DNA from: an uncultured bacterium
GTDB taxonomy: Bacteria > Patescibacteriota > Gracilibacteria > Absconditabacterales > Absconditicoccaceae
Direction: 5' to 3'
NCBI GenBank assembly: GCA_947168815.1
Contig: CAMVNG010000001.1
Location: 372,001-436,000 of the forward strand
Length of the DNA: 64,000 bases
Below, piece after piece: positions 46,468 through 58,577 of the stretch. A program made the translations under genes and the position numbers. Position 1 is the first letter of the stretch. Each line of letters opens with the position of its first letter. A model generated the notes under the pieces. The model did not search any database. It saw only the letters and a list, made by a program, of their open reading frames with translations, and was not told the DNA's origin.

Positions 46468-49400
46468 TTAAAAATCTTCATCTTCAATACTATCATCAAT
46501 AATTGAAATACCTGTAATCTTATCATGAATAAATTGATTATACTTAGAAGTCCAAAAGACATAAATATTACCAACAAAATAGAATAAGTATCAAGTAATT
46601 AAACTAGTTCTCATTGCAAGAGATGCAATAGTTTCTGAAGCACCAAAAACGTTAAATAAGAAAGTTATTAACAACGCCAAAGGAATAGGAACTAGCATTA
46701 ATCCAAATTTAATAAGGATTCTCTTAACTATTTGCTTTTTATTAAACCTCCTTCCCTTAGTTGCAGCTAATTTTAAATGCAATACAGCTTGTCTCCAACC
46801 TGGCTCACCATGAGAATTACTAACAAATTCCCATAGAATAAGAAAAATTGCTGTTGTAAGCAATAATGAAATCATTGCACTCTTTCAATAAATATTTCAA
46901 AAAACATCAAATCCAAACATATATCCTAATAAGAATAAGATTCAAATAACAATAACTGGAGCAACAAAAATAAGTAAAGGCTTTAATATAACTCTTCTAA
47001 TAATAATCCTTATCTTCTGTTCTCCTTGATAAAGAACCGGAATTGCATAAAGCGTAACCAAAGTTCCAAAAGAAAGTCAGAACATAATTGTCAATCAAAG
47101 AATTGCAAACATACCATTAGAAAGAAGCGTCGACATACCGATTACTGTTGTCAGTGTTGTAGATAGAATCGGCTTTAATCTAGATTTAGCACTTTCTCTA
47201 ATTGCATCTTCACGACTATATCAATGTGAAACATTATCATTTGCAGAATCAATTAAGATAATTGCATTATTTACAATAATTCACATAAGTGCAACAAATC
47301 ATATTAAGAACATCATTGAATATGGGTTTCATGTTACAAGCATTCCATAAGTTGCACCAATAAATCACATTAACAATGAATAAGAAATAATTAATGGCTG
47401 AATATAACTATTGAATTGTAACACTAAAATACCAAAAATCATAATAAATGCTAAAGCAACTGAAGCTAGCAAAGATTCAATAAGATCCGCATTTTCAACT
47501 TGCTCTCAACCTTTTGTATAGCTAACTCAAACAGGGAATTCATATGCATCTCAATAAGCATACAATAAATCATTAACTCCTTCAGCCTTTACTCACTGTA
47601 AAAGATTTGCTCAAATCGTTACAGTAATGTCTCAATCATCTCTAACAATACTTGAAATAGCTGGTTTAAAGGTATAGCTTCAAATACTTGCTAAAGGTAT
47701 TTGTCATGCAGTTGTTGATATAAGTGTTCCCATCAACGTATCAGGAGAAACCGTGTCATTAAAATCATCATATTTTACGTTAATATCATGAGTATCTCCA
47801 TCAATTTTCAAACTACCAGCCCCCATTCCATTTAATGCTAAATAAAGTGATGGTCAAATAGAAGTTTTAGTTAATCATAATAATGCTAATTTATCTTCAT
47901 CTAATTCAAATACAAATTGTCATGGACTTTCCTTACTTGAGTTAGTAACATTCTTTGTTCCTGGAATTGTTTTTAAATACTCTTCAAAATCTCTAGCTAC
48001 TTTTGCCAAGATATCTTGATTAACATGATCTTCTGCTTTTATTTTAATTCATACCTCACTTGAACTACCCATAGATCCAGCAGAACTTGTAACAGTAGCT
48101 ACACTTACATCAAATCCTTTTTGTTTCAAAACAACTAATTTTTCTGTTAGTTCTTCCTCAATATCAAATGAAGTTCTTTCTCTTTCAGTATGATCAATAA
48201 GATTCAACGTTGTTGATACAGTGTTTCAGTTAATAACTGCCGTATAACTAATTAATTCAGGAATATCAGCAAGAATTTCGTGAAGTTCTTTTGTTTTTGA
48301 AACCAATGTTTCAGTTGTTTGTCCTGCATCAGAAGTTAAATTAATACTAATATTTTCAGCATCATAAGATGGCATCAATAAGAATCCTAACTTCGGAGAA
48401 ACAAACATTGCTGTTAAGACAAGAAGCACTATCGGAGAAACAATCCATAAAGCACACCTTACTTTACTATTTAATGTTGCTCTTACTGATTTATCATAAG
48501 CAATTATAAGCTTATCTAAAAGCTTATCACGAAATGAACTTTTAGTTTCATTAGTCCTTTCTTGTTTTCACTCTCTATCAGCCTCAAGAATAAGCTTAAG
48601 ATTGTTATCCAAGTATTGTTCATTTTCCGAATCTTTTTTATAATATTTTTTATCCTTACTTGTTAAAAAGAAAATAGTTGGTGTTCAAGTAAGTGAAATA
48701 ATAAGTGATGCAACTAAGGTTGTAAAAATGGTTATAGGAATAATAGCCATAGTCTTTCCCATAACTCATGGAAGCATCATAAGAGGAATAAATACAACAA
48801 CAGTCGTTGCTGTTCATGAAATCAATGAATTCTTATAAGTTTTCACCGATAATAATACAGCATGAAGTGGCTTATATCACTGTTTCATATATTCACTTGC
48901 CCCCTGAATAATTACCGTTGCAGTATCTACAGCAATTCACAAACAAATAATAAGAGAAAAATTTGTAAGTGTATTCATCGTATATCAAACAGCATTAAGC
49001 ACAAAAAAAGTAACAAAAAATGCCAATGGAATTGATACTGTCGCTAAGAATGATTCCATCGCTCAAACAAAACATCGAACAATTAAGAATACTACAAGAA
49101 GTGTTGAAATCATATTAACAACAAGATCATTATAGAGTTTAGATACTTTATCTCAAAGATCACTGGTATAAAAATATCACAAACCTTCATACTCATCTTT
49201 ACTCATTTCCTCGTCAATAAGTTTTTTTGCATCTGTTGATGCAGAAAGCACACTTGCAGATGATTTCCTATTTACATTAAGTAAGATAGCTAAATTTCAT
49301 GAATTTTTTTCTCAGTTTTCAAAATGACCAACATTAATTTGTCCATCACTATCAAAAACTTTTTTAATAGTAGCAATCGATTCTAATGGAATTGTCTTAC

Positions 49401-50229
49401 CATTAGATAATGGAATAGGTGTCTGAGACAATGTCTCTATACTCGTAATCTCTCAATCTATTCTGAAAGAATAATCTTTTTCTCAAATAGTATGTGTTCC
49501 TAAAGGTTGGCTAACATTAAATCATTTAATAATACTTACAACCTGTGCTAAAGGAAGTCATAATTGCTCTAATTTACTTTGATTAAGCAAGATATCTATA
49601 TCATAAGATTCTGCTTTACTAGCAAGACCAGCAAGTGATTGAGAACCATCACTCAAAGAAATTGTATCAATTTTTCAAACTCACTCCAAATCTTTTTTTA
49701 ACTGAATTGCCTTCTCCTTCAAATAGGTTTCATCATAACGACCATCCTTAGCATAAAGAACTAGAGAGAAAATCATTGTTCAAACAAGATCCGTACTAAT
49801 CTGAGTTACTACAGGATCATTCGCATCTGATGGAAATGAAATCGTATTAATTTCATCTTGAACTTTATTAGCAACACTATCAACATCTGCTCCATTTTCA
49901 AGCGTTGCCATAACAATTGAGGTACTATCAGAAGAAGTTGAATCAATAGAATCAATACCATCAAGTCCTGATATTTTATCTTCTATTTTTTTTGTTATTA
50001 AGGAATCAATATCTTCAGGACTTCATCATGGATATACCGTAACAATAGTTACCATTCATAAATTTATTTCAGGAAATGATTCTTTTGGAATACGATATGC
50101 TGAAAAAGCACCAATTAATACAATAAGTACAAGGACAAGGATTGTCGTTCTCCATTGTTTTACCCAAAATCAAAAAAATCAACCTGATAATTCAGATTTA
50201 GCCCTCTTGAGTTGTTCTCATCCTTCCAT
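46468..50229 (-). CDS. RND-family efflux transporter with RDD-like C-terminal domain
   Basis: 1253 residues. Two RND halves, each with a first membrane helix, a large outer domain and five further helices; ASIPLAFFVTFFVL and VDTATVIIQGASEYMKQGY in half one, and MIIVNNAIILIDSANDN in half two, match AcrB/HAE1-type pumps. After the canonical end (LYAIPVLYQ, near residue 1062) about 190 residues follow with several more helices and an ending KYNQFIHDKITGISIIDD like an RDD domain (GQTLHDKLxGTxVVD). No periplasmic adaptor gene adjoins. Substrate unknown. Confidence 0.88.
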
Positions 50230-50267
50230 AATTTAAACGATAGCACAAAAGTAAAAAAGCAGCTTTT

Positions 50268-50295
50268 ATTATGGTTTTTTCGCCTTTACTTGCAA
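50268..50295 (-). promoter_or_regulatory. Promoter for the RND transporter gene
   Basis: Minus strand: TTGCAA (50290-50295), 16-base spacer, CATAAT (50268-50273), about 39 bases ahead of the ATG. Confidence 0.6.
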
Positions 50296-50382
50296 GCAGA
50301 AATTAAAACATTTGATTAAAAAACCAAATACACAATTTTAAAAAAAGTAAAGACATAATAAATTAAACTTTATAATAAAAAT

Positions 50383-50410
50383 TGAACTTTTCTTTTTTTT
50401 AGAATAGAAT
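50383..50410 (+). promoter_or_regulatory. Promoter for the TPR-ftsX pair
   Basis: TTGAAC (50383-50388), 16-base spacer, TAGAAT (50405-50410), about 35 bases ahead of the TPR gene. Confidence 0.5.
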
Positions 50411-50444
50411 TAAAAAAACGATTTATCAAATTATATAGAAAACC

Positions 50445-51068
50445 ATGGTCTATATTCCTGAAGAAATGATTGATGAAATCGAAGAACTCAAAGAGTTATG
50501 AAAATACGATGAAGCAATCAGAATTGTCAATTCCATTCTCACACGTGATCCAAAAAACGAAGATGCAATACTACAAATTGCAGACATTCAATATCGTAAA
50601 TGAGATATTTCAAAAGCAGATAAAGCTGTTGATTTTCTAAATGCACAAAAAAACAATAACGACCCACTAGGTCTATATATTAAAGGCCTACTTGAAATGG
50701 AAAAAAACAATTGGAAAGATGCAAGAAAATATCTACTAAAAGCCATGGAAATGACAAACGCAACAAATCACGAAATATTAAGATGCTATTGATTATGTGA
50801 GTATTGGTACTGAAATAGGGAAAAAGGACTTTGATTCTTAAAAGATGCATTCGCTATTGATAATAAAGATGCAGAAGTAATCTACAATCTAATACAACTC
50901 TACATTCTAGAACAAGAATATAAAAAAGCGCAAGAAATGATTGTATATTTCAATAAAAATAAAAATTCATTAAAATTTATTGATAAAGAAATTGATTTTT
51001 ACCAAACAAAAATTTCTCTATTTGAAAAATTTATAAAAGCAAAAAGACTTTTTCAAATCAGAAAATAA
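50445..51068 (+). CDS. TPR repeat protein
   Basis: 207 residues, all helical, with tetratricopeptide repeats recognisable as GKYDEAIRIVNSILTRDPKNEDAILQIA, KNNWKDARKYLLKAMEM and GNREKGLGFLKDAFAIDNKDAEVIYNL. Predicted to be a cytoplasmic scaffold; there is no signal peptide. It occupies the place usually held by ftsE, immediately upstream of ftsX (40 bases), so a link to division is possible but unproven. Confidence 0.82.
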
Positions 51069-51108
51069 AAATTTAAAATATTTATTTAACAAAATTATTT
51101 AAAAAAGA

Positions 51109-52053
51109 ATGAACAAAACAAAAAAAATGGGCGGTTTCGCTCTTGATCCAATAAAATCAGATACAAAAACAATTCTTAAAGCTTATAAAGCTCCATTGTG
51201 ATTAATCAGTATCTTAATGGGGATTCTTGTATTTATTCTAAATGTTTTTCTAGCAGGAGCTTTCTACTGAAACACTTTTAATAATAAAATGAAAGATAAA
51301 TTAGGTGTATACATCTATCTTAATGATACTGCATCTGAAGAAAAAGAAGCAATCAATCTTAAAACCAAACTCGAAGAAGCATGATTAAAAGTAAGTTATA
51401 CATCAAAAAAAGATGCTCTCGGTTTTGTAGAAAAAAGAGTCCCTGAATTAACAGATACATTTAAAAAATATAATCTCGCAAACCCACTTCCATCAACGCT
51501 ATATATTAATTATGCAGATAAAGAGGAATTTGCTGCAATGAAAGAAATTCTAGAAAATAATAAAAACAAAATTTTAAATATGAGCGATGTTTCAGATAAT
51601 GCAATAAAAACTCAAGAAAAAAGAGTATTAAACGTTATCAACCTCTCGAATTTTCTACAATCATTTGCTTACTTTGTTGTTTGTTCTATCCTGTTAACAA
51701 TAATAACATTTTCAATTTTTTTCCTAAAAACAATCTTTTCACATTTTAGCTGAGATATTCAAGCAAAAAAACTACTTGGTGCTTCAGCTTCTCAAATAAT
51801 TCAACCATTTGTAAATGTAATTTTTATTTCTCTTATACTTGCTTTTATAATAGCACTTATTCTATTGATTACATCATTAATCCCATTAGACGGATATCTT
51901 TCAGCACTTCTAGATATTAATATATTTAAACATATTAGTTCACTATGACTAGAAATTACATGAATTTGAATATTAGAAATCGCTATTATTATGGCATTAT
52001 TAATGGGAATCTCTTATAAATACGTTTGGAACCTCCATAAAAAACTAAAATAA
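51109..52053 (+). CDS. ftsX: Cell division protein FtsX
   Basis: 314 residues. First membrane helix (about 29-50), an extracytoplasmic domain containing the FtsX motif LGVYIYLNDTASEEKEA, followed by VSYTSKKDALGFVEK, then three helices with DIQAKKLLGASASQIIQPF (family: EI.IMkLVGAt..fIr.PF) between helices 2 and 3. FtsX works with the FtsE ATPase to activate murein hydrolases; ftsE is not adjacent here. Followed by a strong terminator. Confidence 0.9.
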
Positions 52054-52071
52054 AATTAAAAATAAAAAAAG

Positions 52072-52103
52072 CTCATCAGCTTCATTCTGATGAGTTTTTT
52101 TTA
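52072..52103. terminator. Terminator behind ftsX (possibly bidirectional)
   Basis: CTCATCAG/CTGATGAG stem (52072-52079, 52087-52094) followed by a run of T and preceded by a run of A. Convergent sigma-region-4 gene ends 18 bases further on. Confidence 0.88.
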
Positions 52104-52120
52104 TTAACAGGTTTAATTAA

Positions 52121-53212
52121 TTACTTTCCCATATATTGATAAAGTCACTTATCTATCCTCTTAAAATCTTTCTTATACTTCTGCAAATTCAAAAGAACTG
52201 TATTTTGTGAAACCATTTTTTGCTTTAAAACCTCTTTAGAGAGTTCTTTTGTATTCATTGGTCTATCGAATTTTTTAAATATTCTAATAAGAATATCTCT
52301 TACACTACCTCATTCATATCACCACTCTTTCAATCCATACAATCAAAGTCAAAGATTAACAAAAATATCATTATGTTTTACCAAATCATTATGTACTGTA
52401 TTAACTTTTACTCTGCTATTAGGGAACCATTCCATAATTTTTGCTGGCAATTCTTGATAATGAACAGGCTTATTTAATCTTCTCATCGTATAAAGCATCT
52501 TTAACTTTACTGTCTTAGGATTTATATCCTCAAAATCAATTAATCAAATTTTTCCATCTAAAATAGCCATTTCTCTTACAATAGAGAAAAAATTGATATA
52601 GAAAAGATCATTCTTAAGGAAAGAAACATCTCTTAAATCATCAGAAAACTCTTCCTTCAAAACAGCAACAAATTCATACAAATCCTGACTTTTCTTCTGC
52701 TGTTTGAAATGATTTAATGAAAAGATAACCATCTTAGTAAGAAGATCTTCATACAATGGTTCTATATAAAATGCTTTTGCCAAATATTTATTTCTCTTAA
52801 GATAAGTAATATCAAAATCTGAAACCAAAATAAGCTTTAGTTCTTGCTTTGAGAACTTAAATAAATTCTTATTTATAACTTTTGCAATTAAAGCATCTTC
52901 ACTAAGAATACCTCAATGAACTTCCAAGATTTTTTTACTTTCTGCTAGAACATTCATATACACCTCATTTCAAACAATCAACCTCCTAAATCTCATAAGT
53001 GCTTGAGTTTCTATTTGTCTAACTCTTTCTCTCGTCAATGAATATTCTTTTCAAATTTTTTGAAGAGGCACTTCTCTACCACCATCAAGTCAAAATTTTC
53101 TCATTAAAACGAGTCTTTCTTTAGGCTTACAATAGATCAATACATCCTTCAACTGAGTTGATTCAATATCAACCTTAATTTTTTTATCATCCATTTTTAC
53201 AACAAAACTCAT
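52121..53212 (-). CDS. Sigma-70 region 4 protein with HARE-HTH-like C-terminal part
   Basis: 363 residues. Residues 25-78 are a sigma region 4: PKERLVLMRKFGLDG, then the helix-turn-helix VPLQKIGKEYSLTRERVRQIETQALMRFRRL. Regions 1-3 are missing, so it cannot be a complete sigma factor. Near residues 240-360 there are two stretches resembling winged HARE-HTH domains (NKPVHYQELPAKIMEWFPN; DRPMNTKELSKEVLKQKM). Similar layouts occur in proteins that bind RNA polymerase. Single gene with a TTGACA-16-TATACT promoter. Confidence 0.75.
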
Positions 53213-53277
53213 CTTTTAACAAATTAATGGTGTAAAGATAATTCAAAACTGGAATATACAAGATATATTCTAATTGA

Positions 53278-53305
53278 AGTATAAGAAAGTGAAAAAGAAT
53301 GTCAA
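53278..53305 (-). promoter_or_regulatory. Promoter for the sigma-region-4 gene
   Basis: Minus strand: TTGACA (53300-53305), 16-base spacer, TATACT (53278-53283), the best consensus match in the window. About 66 bases ahead of the ATG. Confidence 0.75.
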
Positions 53306-53428
53306 GAATTTTATTCCATATTTTTCATAAAACTATTTCATATAAAATATAAAATCATTATGTGTGATTTTTCTTATAGAAGACCATATTTTGTCAAGAG
53401 ATTCATAATAAAAAATATCAATGTTTTT

Positions 53429-53456
53429 TTGAATTATTTTTATTTTCGGATATACT
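53429..53456 (+). promoter_or_regulatory. Promoter for the VirB4 module
   Basis: TTGAAT (53429-53434), 16-base spacer, TATACT (53451-53456), about 43 bases ahead of the virB4-like ATG. Confidence 0.65.
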
Positions 53457-53498
53457 TATCAATAAGTTATATAACCCTGTTTTATAAATGGAAAACCC

Positions 53499-55589
53499 AT
53501 GTTAGAAAAAATTCAAAACATTGTATATGATTCAAATTATGTTATGTTAGTACCTAACTGAGGTTTTGTTACAATGCCAAAAATCACAGAAAACGATGAA
53601 GAAAAAAAACAAGGAGAAAAAAAACAAGAAAAAAAGAGCTGGTTAGATAATTTTTTACAATCTATTTGACTTGCACCAGACTCAAAAAAAGGAGAAAAAG
53701 ACAAAAATATAGTAAAAATAGATAAAAAAACTGATACTTCAAAAGATCCAGCAAAAGAACATCCTGCTCTTGCTGAACAAGTAAAAAATCTTTTACAAGT
53801 TCCAGACGAAGAATACTCAGATACAAAACTTACATCAGAATTAAGACAATATATCAAAGAAGTTGATTCACGCTATAACTCTCTACTAGCTGATTATAAA
53901 TCACACATAGCTCCATCATATCGAGAATTCTCAATGCAACAATTCAATGTTTCCGGTATCCTTGGTAAATCATACTATACACAAGAATATCCAAGCTACA
54001 TCGATGCTCTACGAACAAGAGATATTATGAGCATGCATGCAAAACGAGATATGAGTTTTTATCTTTATCCTGAAGACGATAGTGCAATCCAATCAATGTT
54101 GAAACAAAAAGCAACACAATTAAAAGCAGAACTATCAGATGCCATGCAAAAAGGAATTACTATTGATAAAGATGTAGAACAGCAATATCGTGACGTTGAA
54201 ATGATTAGAGAAAAACTCACAACAAAAGAAGAAAGATATTTTGAGCTCGGAAATTATACAACAATATATGACTATGATGAAGAAAAATTAAGAGAAACAG
54301 GGAAAAAATTTGAACAAAAAATATCATGATACGGTATAAGAGTAAAAAATGCAATTCACAGAATGGATAATTGATTTACAGCGAATCTTCCTATTTGTTT
54401 AGATGATATGGGAATAGTAAGAAGCGCTGTGACTTCATCTCTAGCCGCATCATTTCCATTTATTTCAAGCGATCTTATTACAAAAACAGGTATCCTATAT
54501 TGAGTAAACGCACACACAGGAGGACTAGTAATTTTTGATCGTTTCAATTCAAAATTACCAAATATGAATAGCGTAATTCTCGCTACTTCATGAGCATGAA
54601 AATCATTTACTGTTAAATTAGAAATTTTAAGATATCTTCTAAACTGAGTTGACGTAATCGTTATAGACCCAGAAAACGAATATCGTTGACTATGTGAAAG
54701 AGTCGGAGGTACTTATGTAAACATAGCAACATCATCACAACAATTCTTAAACCCATTTGATATGCCTCCAATGCTAGAAGATGTTGAATATGGGAAAGGA
54801 GACCTTCTTCGTTCACAAATCATGAATCTAGTAAGTCTCATCCAAATTCTAATTTGAAAAATGACCCCTGAAGAAGAAGCCCTTCTTGATAAAGCATTAC
54901 AGAACACATATGCTCTTAAAGGATTTACTTTTGATATGGAAGACTATACATGAAAATTACCTCCTCTTATGGAGGACTTAATGAACGTTTTAGAATGAAT
55001 GCAAGGAGGAGACCAAATTGCTTTAAAACTTAGCAAATATGTCACTGGTACATTTTGAAAACTTTTCAATAACTATACAAATATCGACATCAATAACGCA
55101 CTAACTGTTTTTAGCATAAGAGATGTAGAAGAAGCACTAAAAACACCAGCAATGTTCAACGTATTAAACTTCATTTGGGCAAAAGTAAGAGCCGTAAAAA
55201 AGCAAAGACTGCTCGTTTGTGATGAAGCTTGGATTATGCTCCAAAATGAAATTTCGGCAAATTTCTTATTCTGACTTATAAAAAGAGCAAGAAAATATTG
55301 ACTATGAATTACTACAATCTCTCAAGATATAGAAGATTTTATTCGTAGTCCATTCGGTAAACCAATTGTTTCAAACTCATCATTACAAATACTTCTTAAA
55401 CAATCTGTAACATCAATAAAATCATTAAATCAATTACTTGGACTTTCAGAATCAGAACAACAAAGATTAATATCTGTAGGAGTTTGAGAATGATTGATGT
55501 TTGTATGATCACAACATGTGGGAGTTCAAATCTTAGCATCACCACAAGAAAAAGAATTCATTACAACCGATGTAAAAAACACCAACTAG
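53499..55589 (+). CDS. VirB4/TraC-type T4SS ATPase
   Basis: 696 residues. A charged, linker-like N-terminal 110 residues, a VirB4 N-terminal domain, then the P-loop ATPase: Walker A ATSGAGKS (362-369, both glycines TGA), VIDPENEY, Walker B LLVCDEAW (D575, E576), and GLGITTISQDIEDFI with the sensor Gln. VirB4 proteins energise pilus assembly or substrate transfer at the cytoplasmic face. Two membrane protein genes follow on the same strand. No relaxase or coupling protein is next to it. Confidence 0.9.
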
Positions 55590-55609
55590 TTTTATTTTAT
55601 TCATAGACA

Positions 55610-56536
55610 ATGCAAGAAAGAAGTCGTTATCAGAATGATGTAATATTCTCAGCACTTTCTGGGCTCCTTTTTTTCTGAAAACTAGTTCAACATTCAATGA
55701 AAAAAAACAACTACAATCGATCTGAAGAAGAAAAGAATTTTGTTAATACTTGGTGTATGGTAGGAAACACAGTACTTATATTATGATTATTATTTTTTCT
55801 ATTCATATGAATCAAAGAAATTACCGATTCATCTCTTTCTTGATTTCTTGCACAACTTTTTGGTTCTCTAACATTAACAATAATAATAATCTCATTACCA
55901 ATAATAATAATTTGAAAAAATATTCAATTTCATCAACTCCAACAAACAGAAGAAGAAAAATTTGATATGATTACAGCATTTATACCAATAGTTTCAAGTT
56001 ACCAACTTTTTTCTAATAAAGAATATTCAAACAAAAGACGACTAAAAGAATGACAATTGTGGCTTCTGTTAATATGGTTAACTCTTTTCTTTTTTAACAA
56101 CTATATGGTTTGAATAATCATATTAGGTCTCATGATTTTAAGAATAATACTCGGTTGTTTTTGAAAAGATATATTATCAATCCAACAAAGAGAAAAAATA
56201 AGTCATCGATTTTCCTTTTATCCAGAAGAATTTTTCTCTGCCCTATTTGTTCTAATCAAAGAAGGAAATGCCTTAGCAAGAGGGAAAAATGAAGTTTCTG
56301 TAGAAGAAATGGTAAAATATCAAAAAAGCTATTGAAAAAAATGGAGTGTCCGAACACGATTATTAACAATAATTATTTGATGAAGCTTATTAACACTATT
56401 ATGCCGATATCGACGAAAAGTTAAAATGTATCGAAAAATAATACCATTATCACGAATTATTCTAAGATATTTAACCCTTTTAATAACAAAAACAAAAATA
56501 CCAAAATTACCAATCATTGCAGAAATTACAGCATAA
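55610..56536 (+). CDS. Polytopic membrane protein of the T4SS-like module
   Basis: 308 residues. At least five hydrophobic stretches (for example LILGLLFFLFIGI, LTLTIIIISLPIIIIG, LWLLLIWLTLFFF and VGIIILGLMILRIIL) with an intervening soluble loop, and a basic C-terminal region. No motif gives the family; by position between virB4 and a pilin-like gene it may be the inner-membrane channel partner, comparable to VirB3/VirB6 in role. Starts 20 bases after virB4. Confidence 0.65.
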
Positions 56537-56566
56537 AAAAACAATTTTAAATTTATACTTCACAAT

Positions 56567-57541
56567 ATGAAAACAAAAATGAAAAAAATATTGTACTCAA
56601 TAATCTGAGTTCTATTCGGATTTATTTTATTCTCAGGACTAAGTTTTGCAAAAGTCGAGGTAGATATATGAGATGGTTGAAACATAGATAATTTTTGAGA
56701 TTGACTAACAAAATCAACAGCATCTATAGATTGAAGAATTGATACAAATCTCTCTACTTGATATAAATGAGAAACAGCATGGAACATCATACTAAAGATA
56801 TCTAGTGTAGTTTTCTCCGTTTTAATCGTCGTTGGTGTTCTTGTAGCCATGGTAGGTCTCTATCAAATACTTACATCAAGTGATGAATCAAAAATAAAAA
56901 CATGAACCTCAACACTAATCTATTGAGTCATTGGTATTATTTTAATGTACAGTGCACAATATTTAACCAAAGTAATTTTTAATAATCTATTCAATTGATG
57001 AGCAGGAAATGAAATTAAAGTCCAGCAACTTATTGAAAACCTTTATGGAAATGTCATGTTTCCTTTTATAAAAATAGCCATTTATCTTTCATTATGAATA
57101 CTCGTTGTAATAATGATGATACGCGTATTCACATACATAACATCAACAGATGAATGAACCAAGAAAAAATCATTAGGTGTGATTCTACGAACAACAGTAT
57201 GAATGCTAATTATTTCATGAGCAAAACAAGTTGTAGAAGCTGTTTATTGAAAACAAAATGAAGTATTAAGTTGACTATCTAGTACAAATCTATCAACAAT
57301 CTGATCTCAAATACTAAACCCATCTGAGATTCCAATTGTTTTCAATATCATAAATCGAGCACTAGGACTAGTAGCCTTTGTACTCCTTGCATTAATTATC
57401 TTTCAGACATATAAATTACTAACCAAACCTGATGATGCAGCGACATTCACATCTCTAAAGAAAACAATAATCTACGCACTTATCGGACTGTTATTAATAT
57501 GATCTGCTTATATGCTTTCAAATCTATTTATTATTGGATAA
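56567..57541 (+). CDS. T4SS-pilin-like membrane protein with duplicated helix pairs
   Basis: 324 residues. A signal-like start (KKILYSIIGVLFGFILFSGLSFA), a glycine-rich exposed region, then three pairs of hydrophobic helices. The first pair (VVFSVLIVVGVLVAMVGLYQILTSSDESKIKTGTSTLIYGVIGIIL) repeats the pilin-like plan of a helix, a short basic Gly/Ser/Asp loop and a second helix seen in the 25914-27141 paralogs. The later pairs repeat it less exactly. Probably a structural part of the T4SS-like complex. Confidence 0.65.
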
Positions 57542-57610
57542 AAATTGACAAAATACAACATCTTAAATATAATATAAACAGAATTTATTAAATATAAATC
57601 ACTAAATATA

Positions 57611-58387
57611 ATGAAAAACAAAATCATACTAAGTACGGACACAATGGTTGGTTATGGACTTGACATGATTTTTGATATGGCAAAAAACTGCGGATACAAC
57701 GGAATTGATTTAGCTATTTCAAAATGATTTGACGCCTGGAATGAAAATTATGTAGAAAGCTTAGTAAAAAAATATGAACTTCCTGTCTATTCAATACAAA
57801 CATCTTCTCTACTCAACAGTAAAGAAATGAACAAAGTCTTAGATTTATGTGAAAAAACAGATTGTGACCTTATTACAATCAATGCACCTAAATTTTTCGA
57901 TTTCAAAGCATATTCTTTTATTTCAAATAATATTGCAGAATATCAGAATCAAAATCCTGCACTACATTTTGCAATCATAAATCCTGAAGATACAAATGTA
58001 TTTGCTTTACCAATTCCCGCATATCATTTCAACAATATTGTTGATATTATTAAAAAATACGGATGTAACCTAGCTCTAGACATAGCAAATATGAACAGTG
58101 ATGATTTAGAGGGGGTTTTTATCAATAAATTAGATGAATTTGCACCATACCTTGGTTTAGTTTACATTTCAGATAAATCTAAAAAAGGAGAAACACATCT
58201 TCTTCCAGGAGAAGGTATTCTAAAACTACCTACATTCTTAAAAAAGATAAAAAAAGCCGGATATCTCCGTCCATTTAGTATTAAGCTATCATTATCAAAA
58301 GAAGAACTAGCAGATGTGGATAAAATTGAAATTCTCCTAATTAAAGCAAGAGAATATATCGAAAAATATTATGAAGATTTAAATTAA
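57611..58387 (+). CDS. Xylose isomerase-like TIM barrel protein
   Basis: 258 residues. Start IILSTDTMVGYGLDMIFDMAKNCGYNGIDLAIS, LVKKYELPVYSIQTSS, CDLITINAP and NLALDIANM follow the AP-endonuclease-2/sugar isomerase barrel plan. Metal ligands are hard to place: the usual E/D/H/E set is only partly visible (D159, H198?), so the enzyme may be inactive or unusual. It lies upstream of RuBisCO but has its own terminator, so co-transcription is not implied. A role in pentose phosphate handling is a guess. Confidence 0.6.
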
Positions 58388-58405
58388 AAAGTAATGTCCA
58401 ATATA

Positions 58406-58434
58406 AAAACTAGCTAAAATTAGCTAGTTTTTTT
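58406..58434 (+). terminator. Terminator behind the TIM-barrel gene
   Basis: AAAACTAGCTA/TAGCTAGTTTT inverted repeat with a 4-base loop followed by further T. Confidence 0.88.
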
Positions 58435-58513
58435 ATAAATAATTTATCTTATTCACACCTACTCATTATTCCAAATAAATTAATAATAAAAAGATATATT
58501 TAAAACCACTAAT

Positions 58514-58541
58514 TTGCAAAATAAAAATTTCTGAATATTAT
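58514..58541 (+). promoter_or_regulatory. RuBisCO promoter
   Basis: TTGCAA (58514-58519), 16-base spacer, TATTAT (58536-58541), 36 bases ahead of the ATG. Confidence 0.6.
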
Positions 58542-58577
58542 TATTAAGTACTACTTTATTTATATAAAAATAAATAT

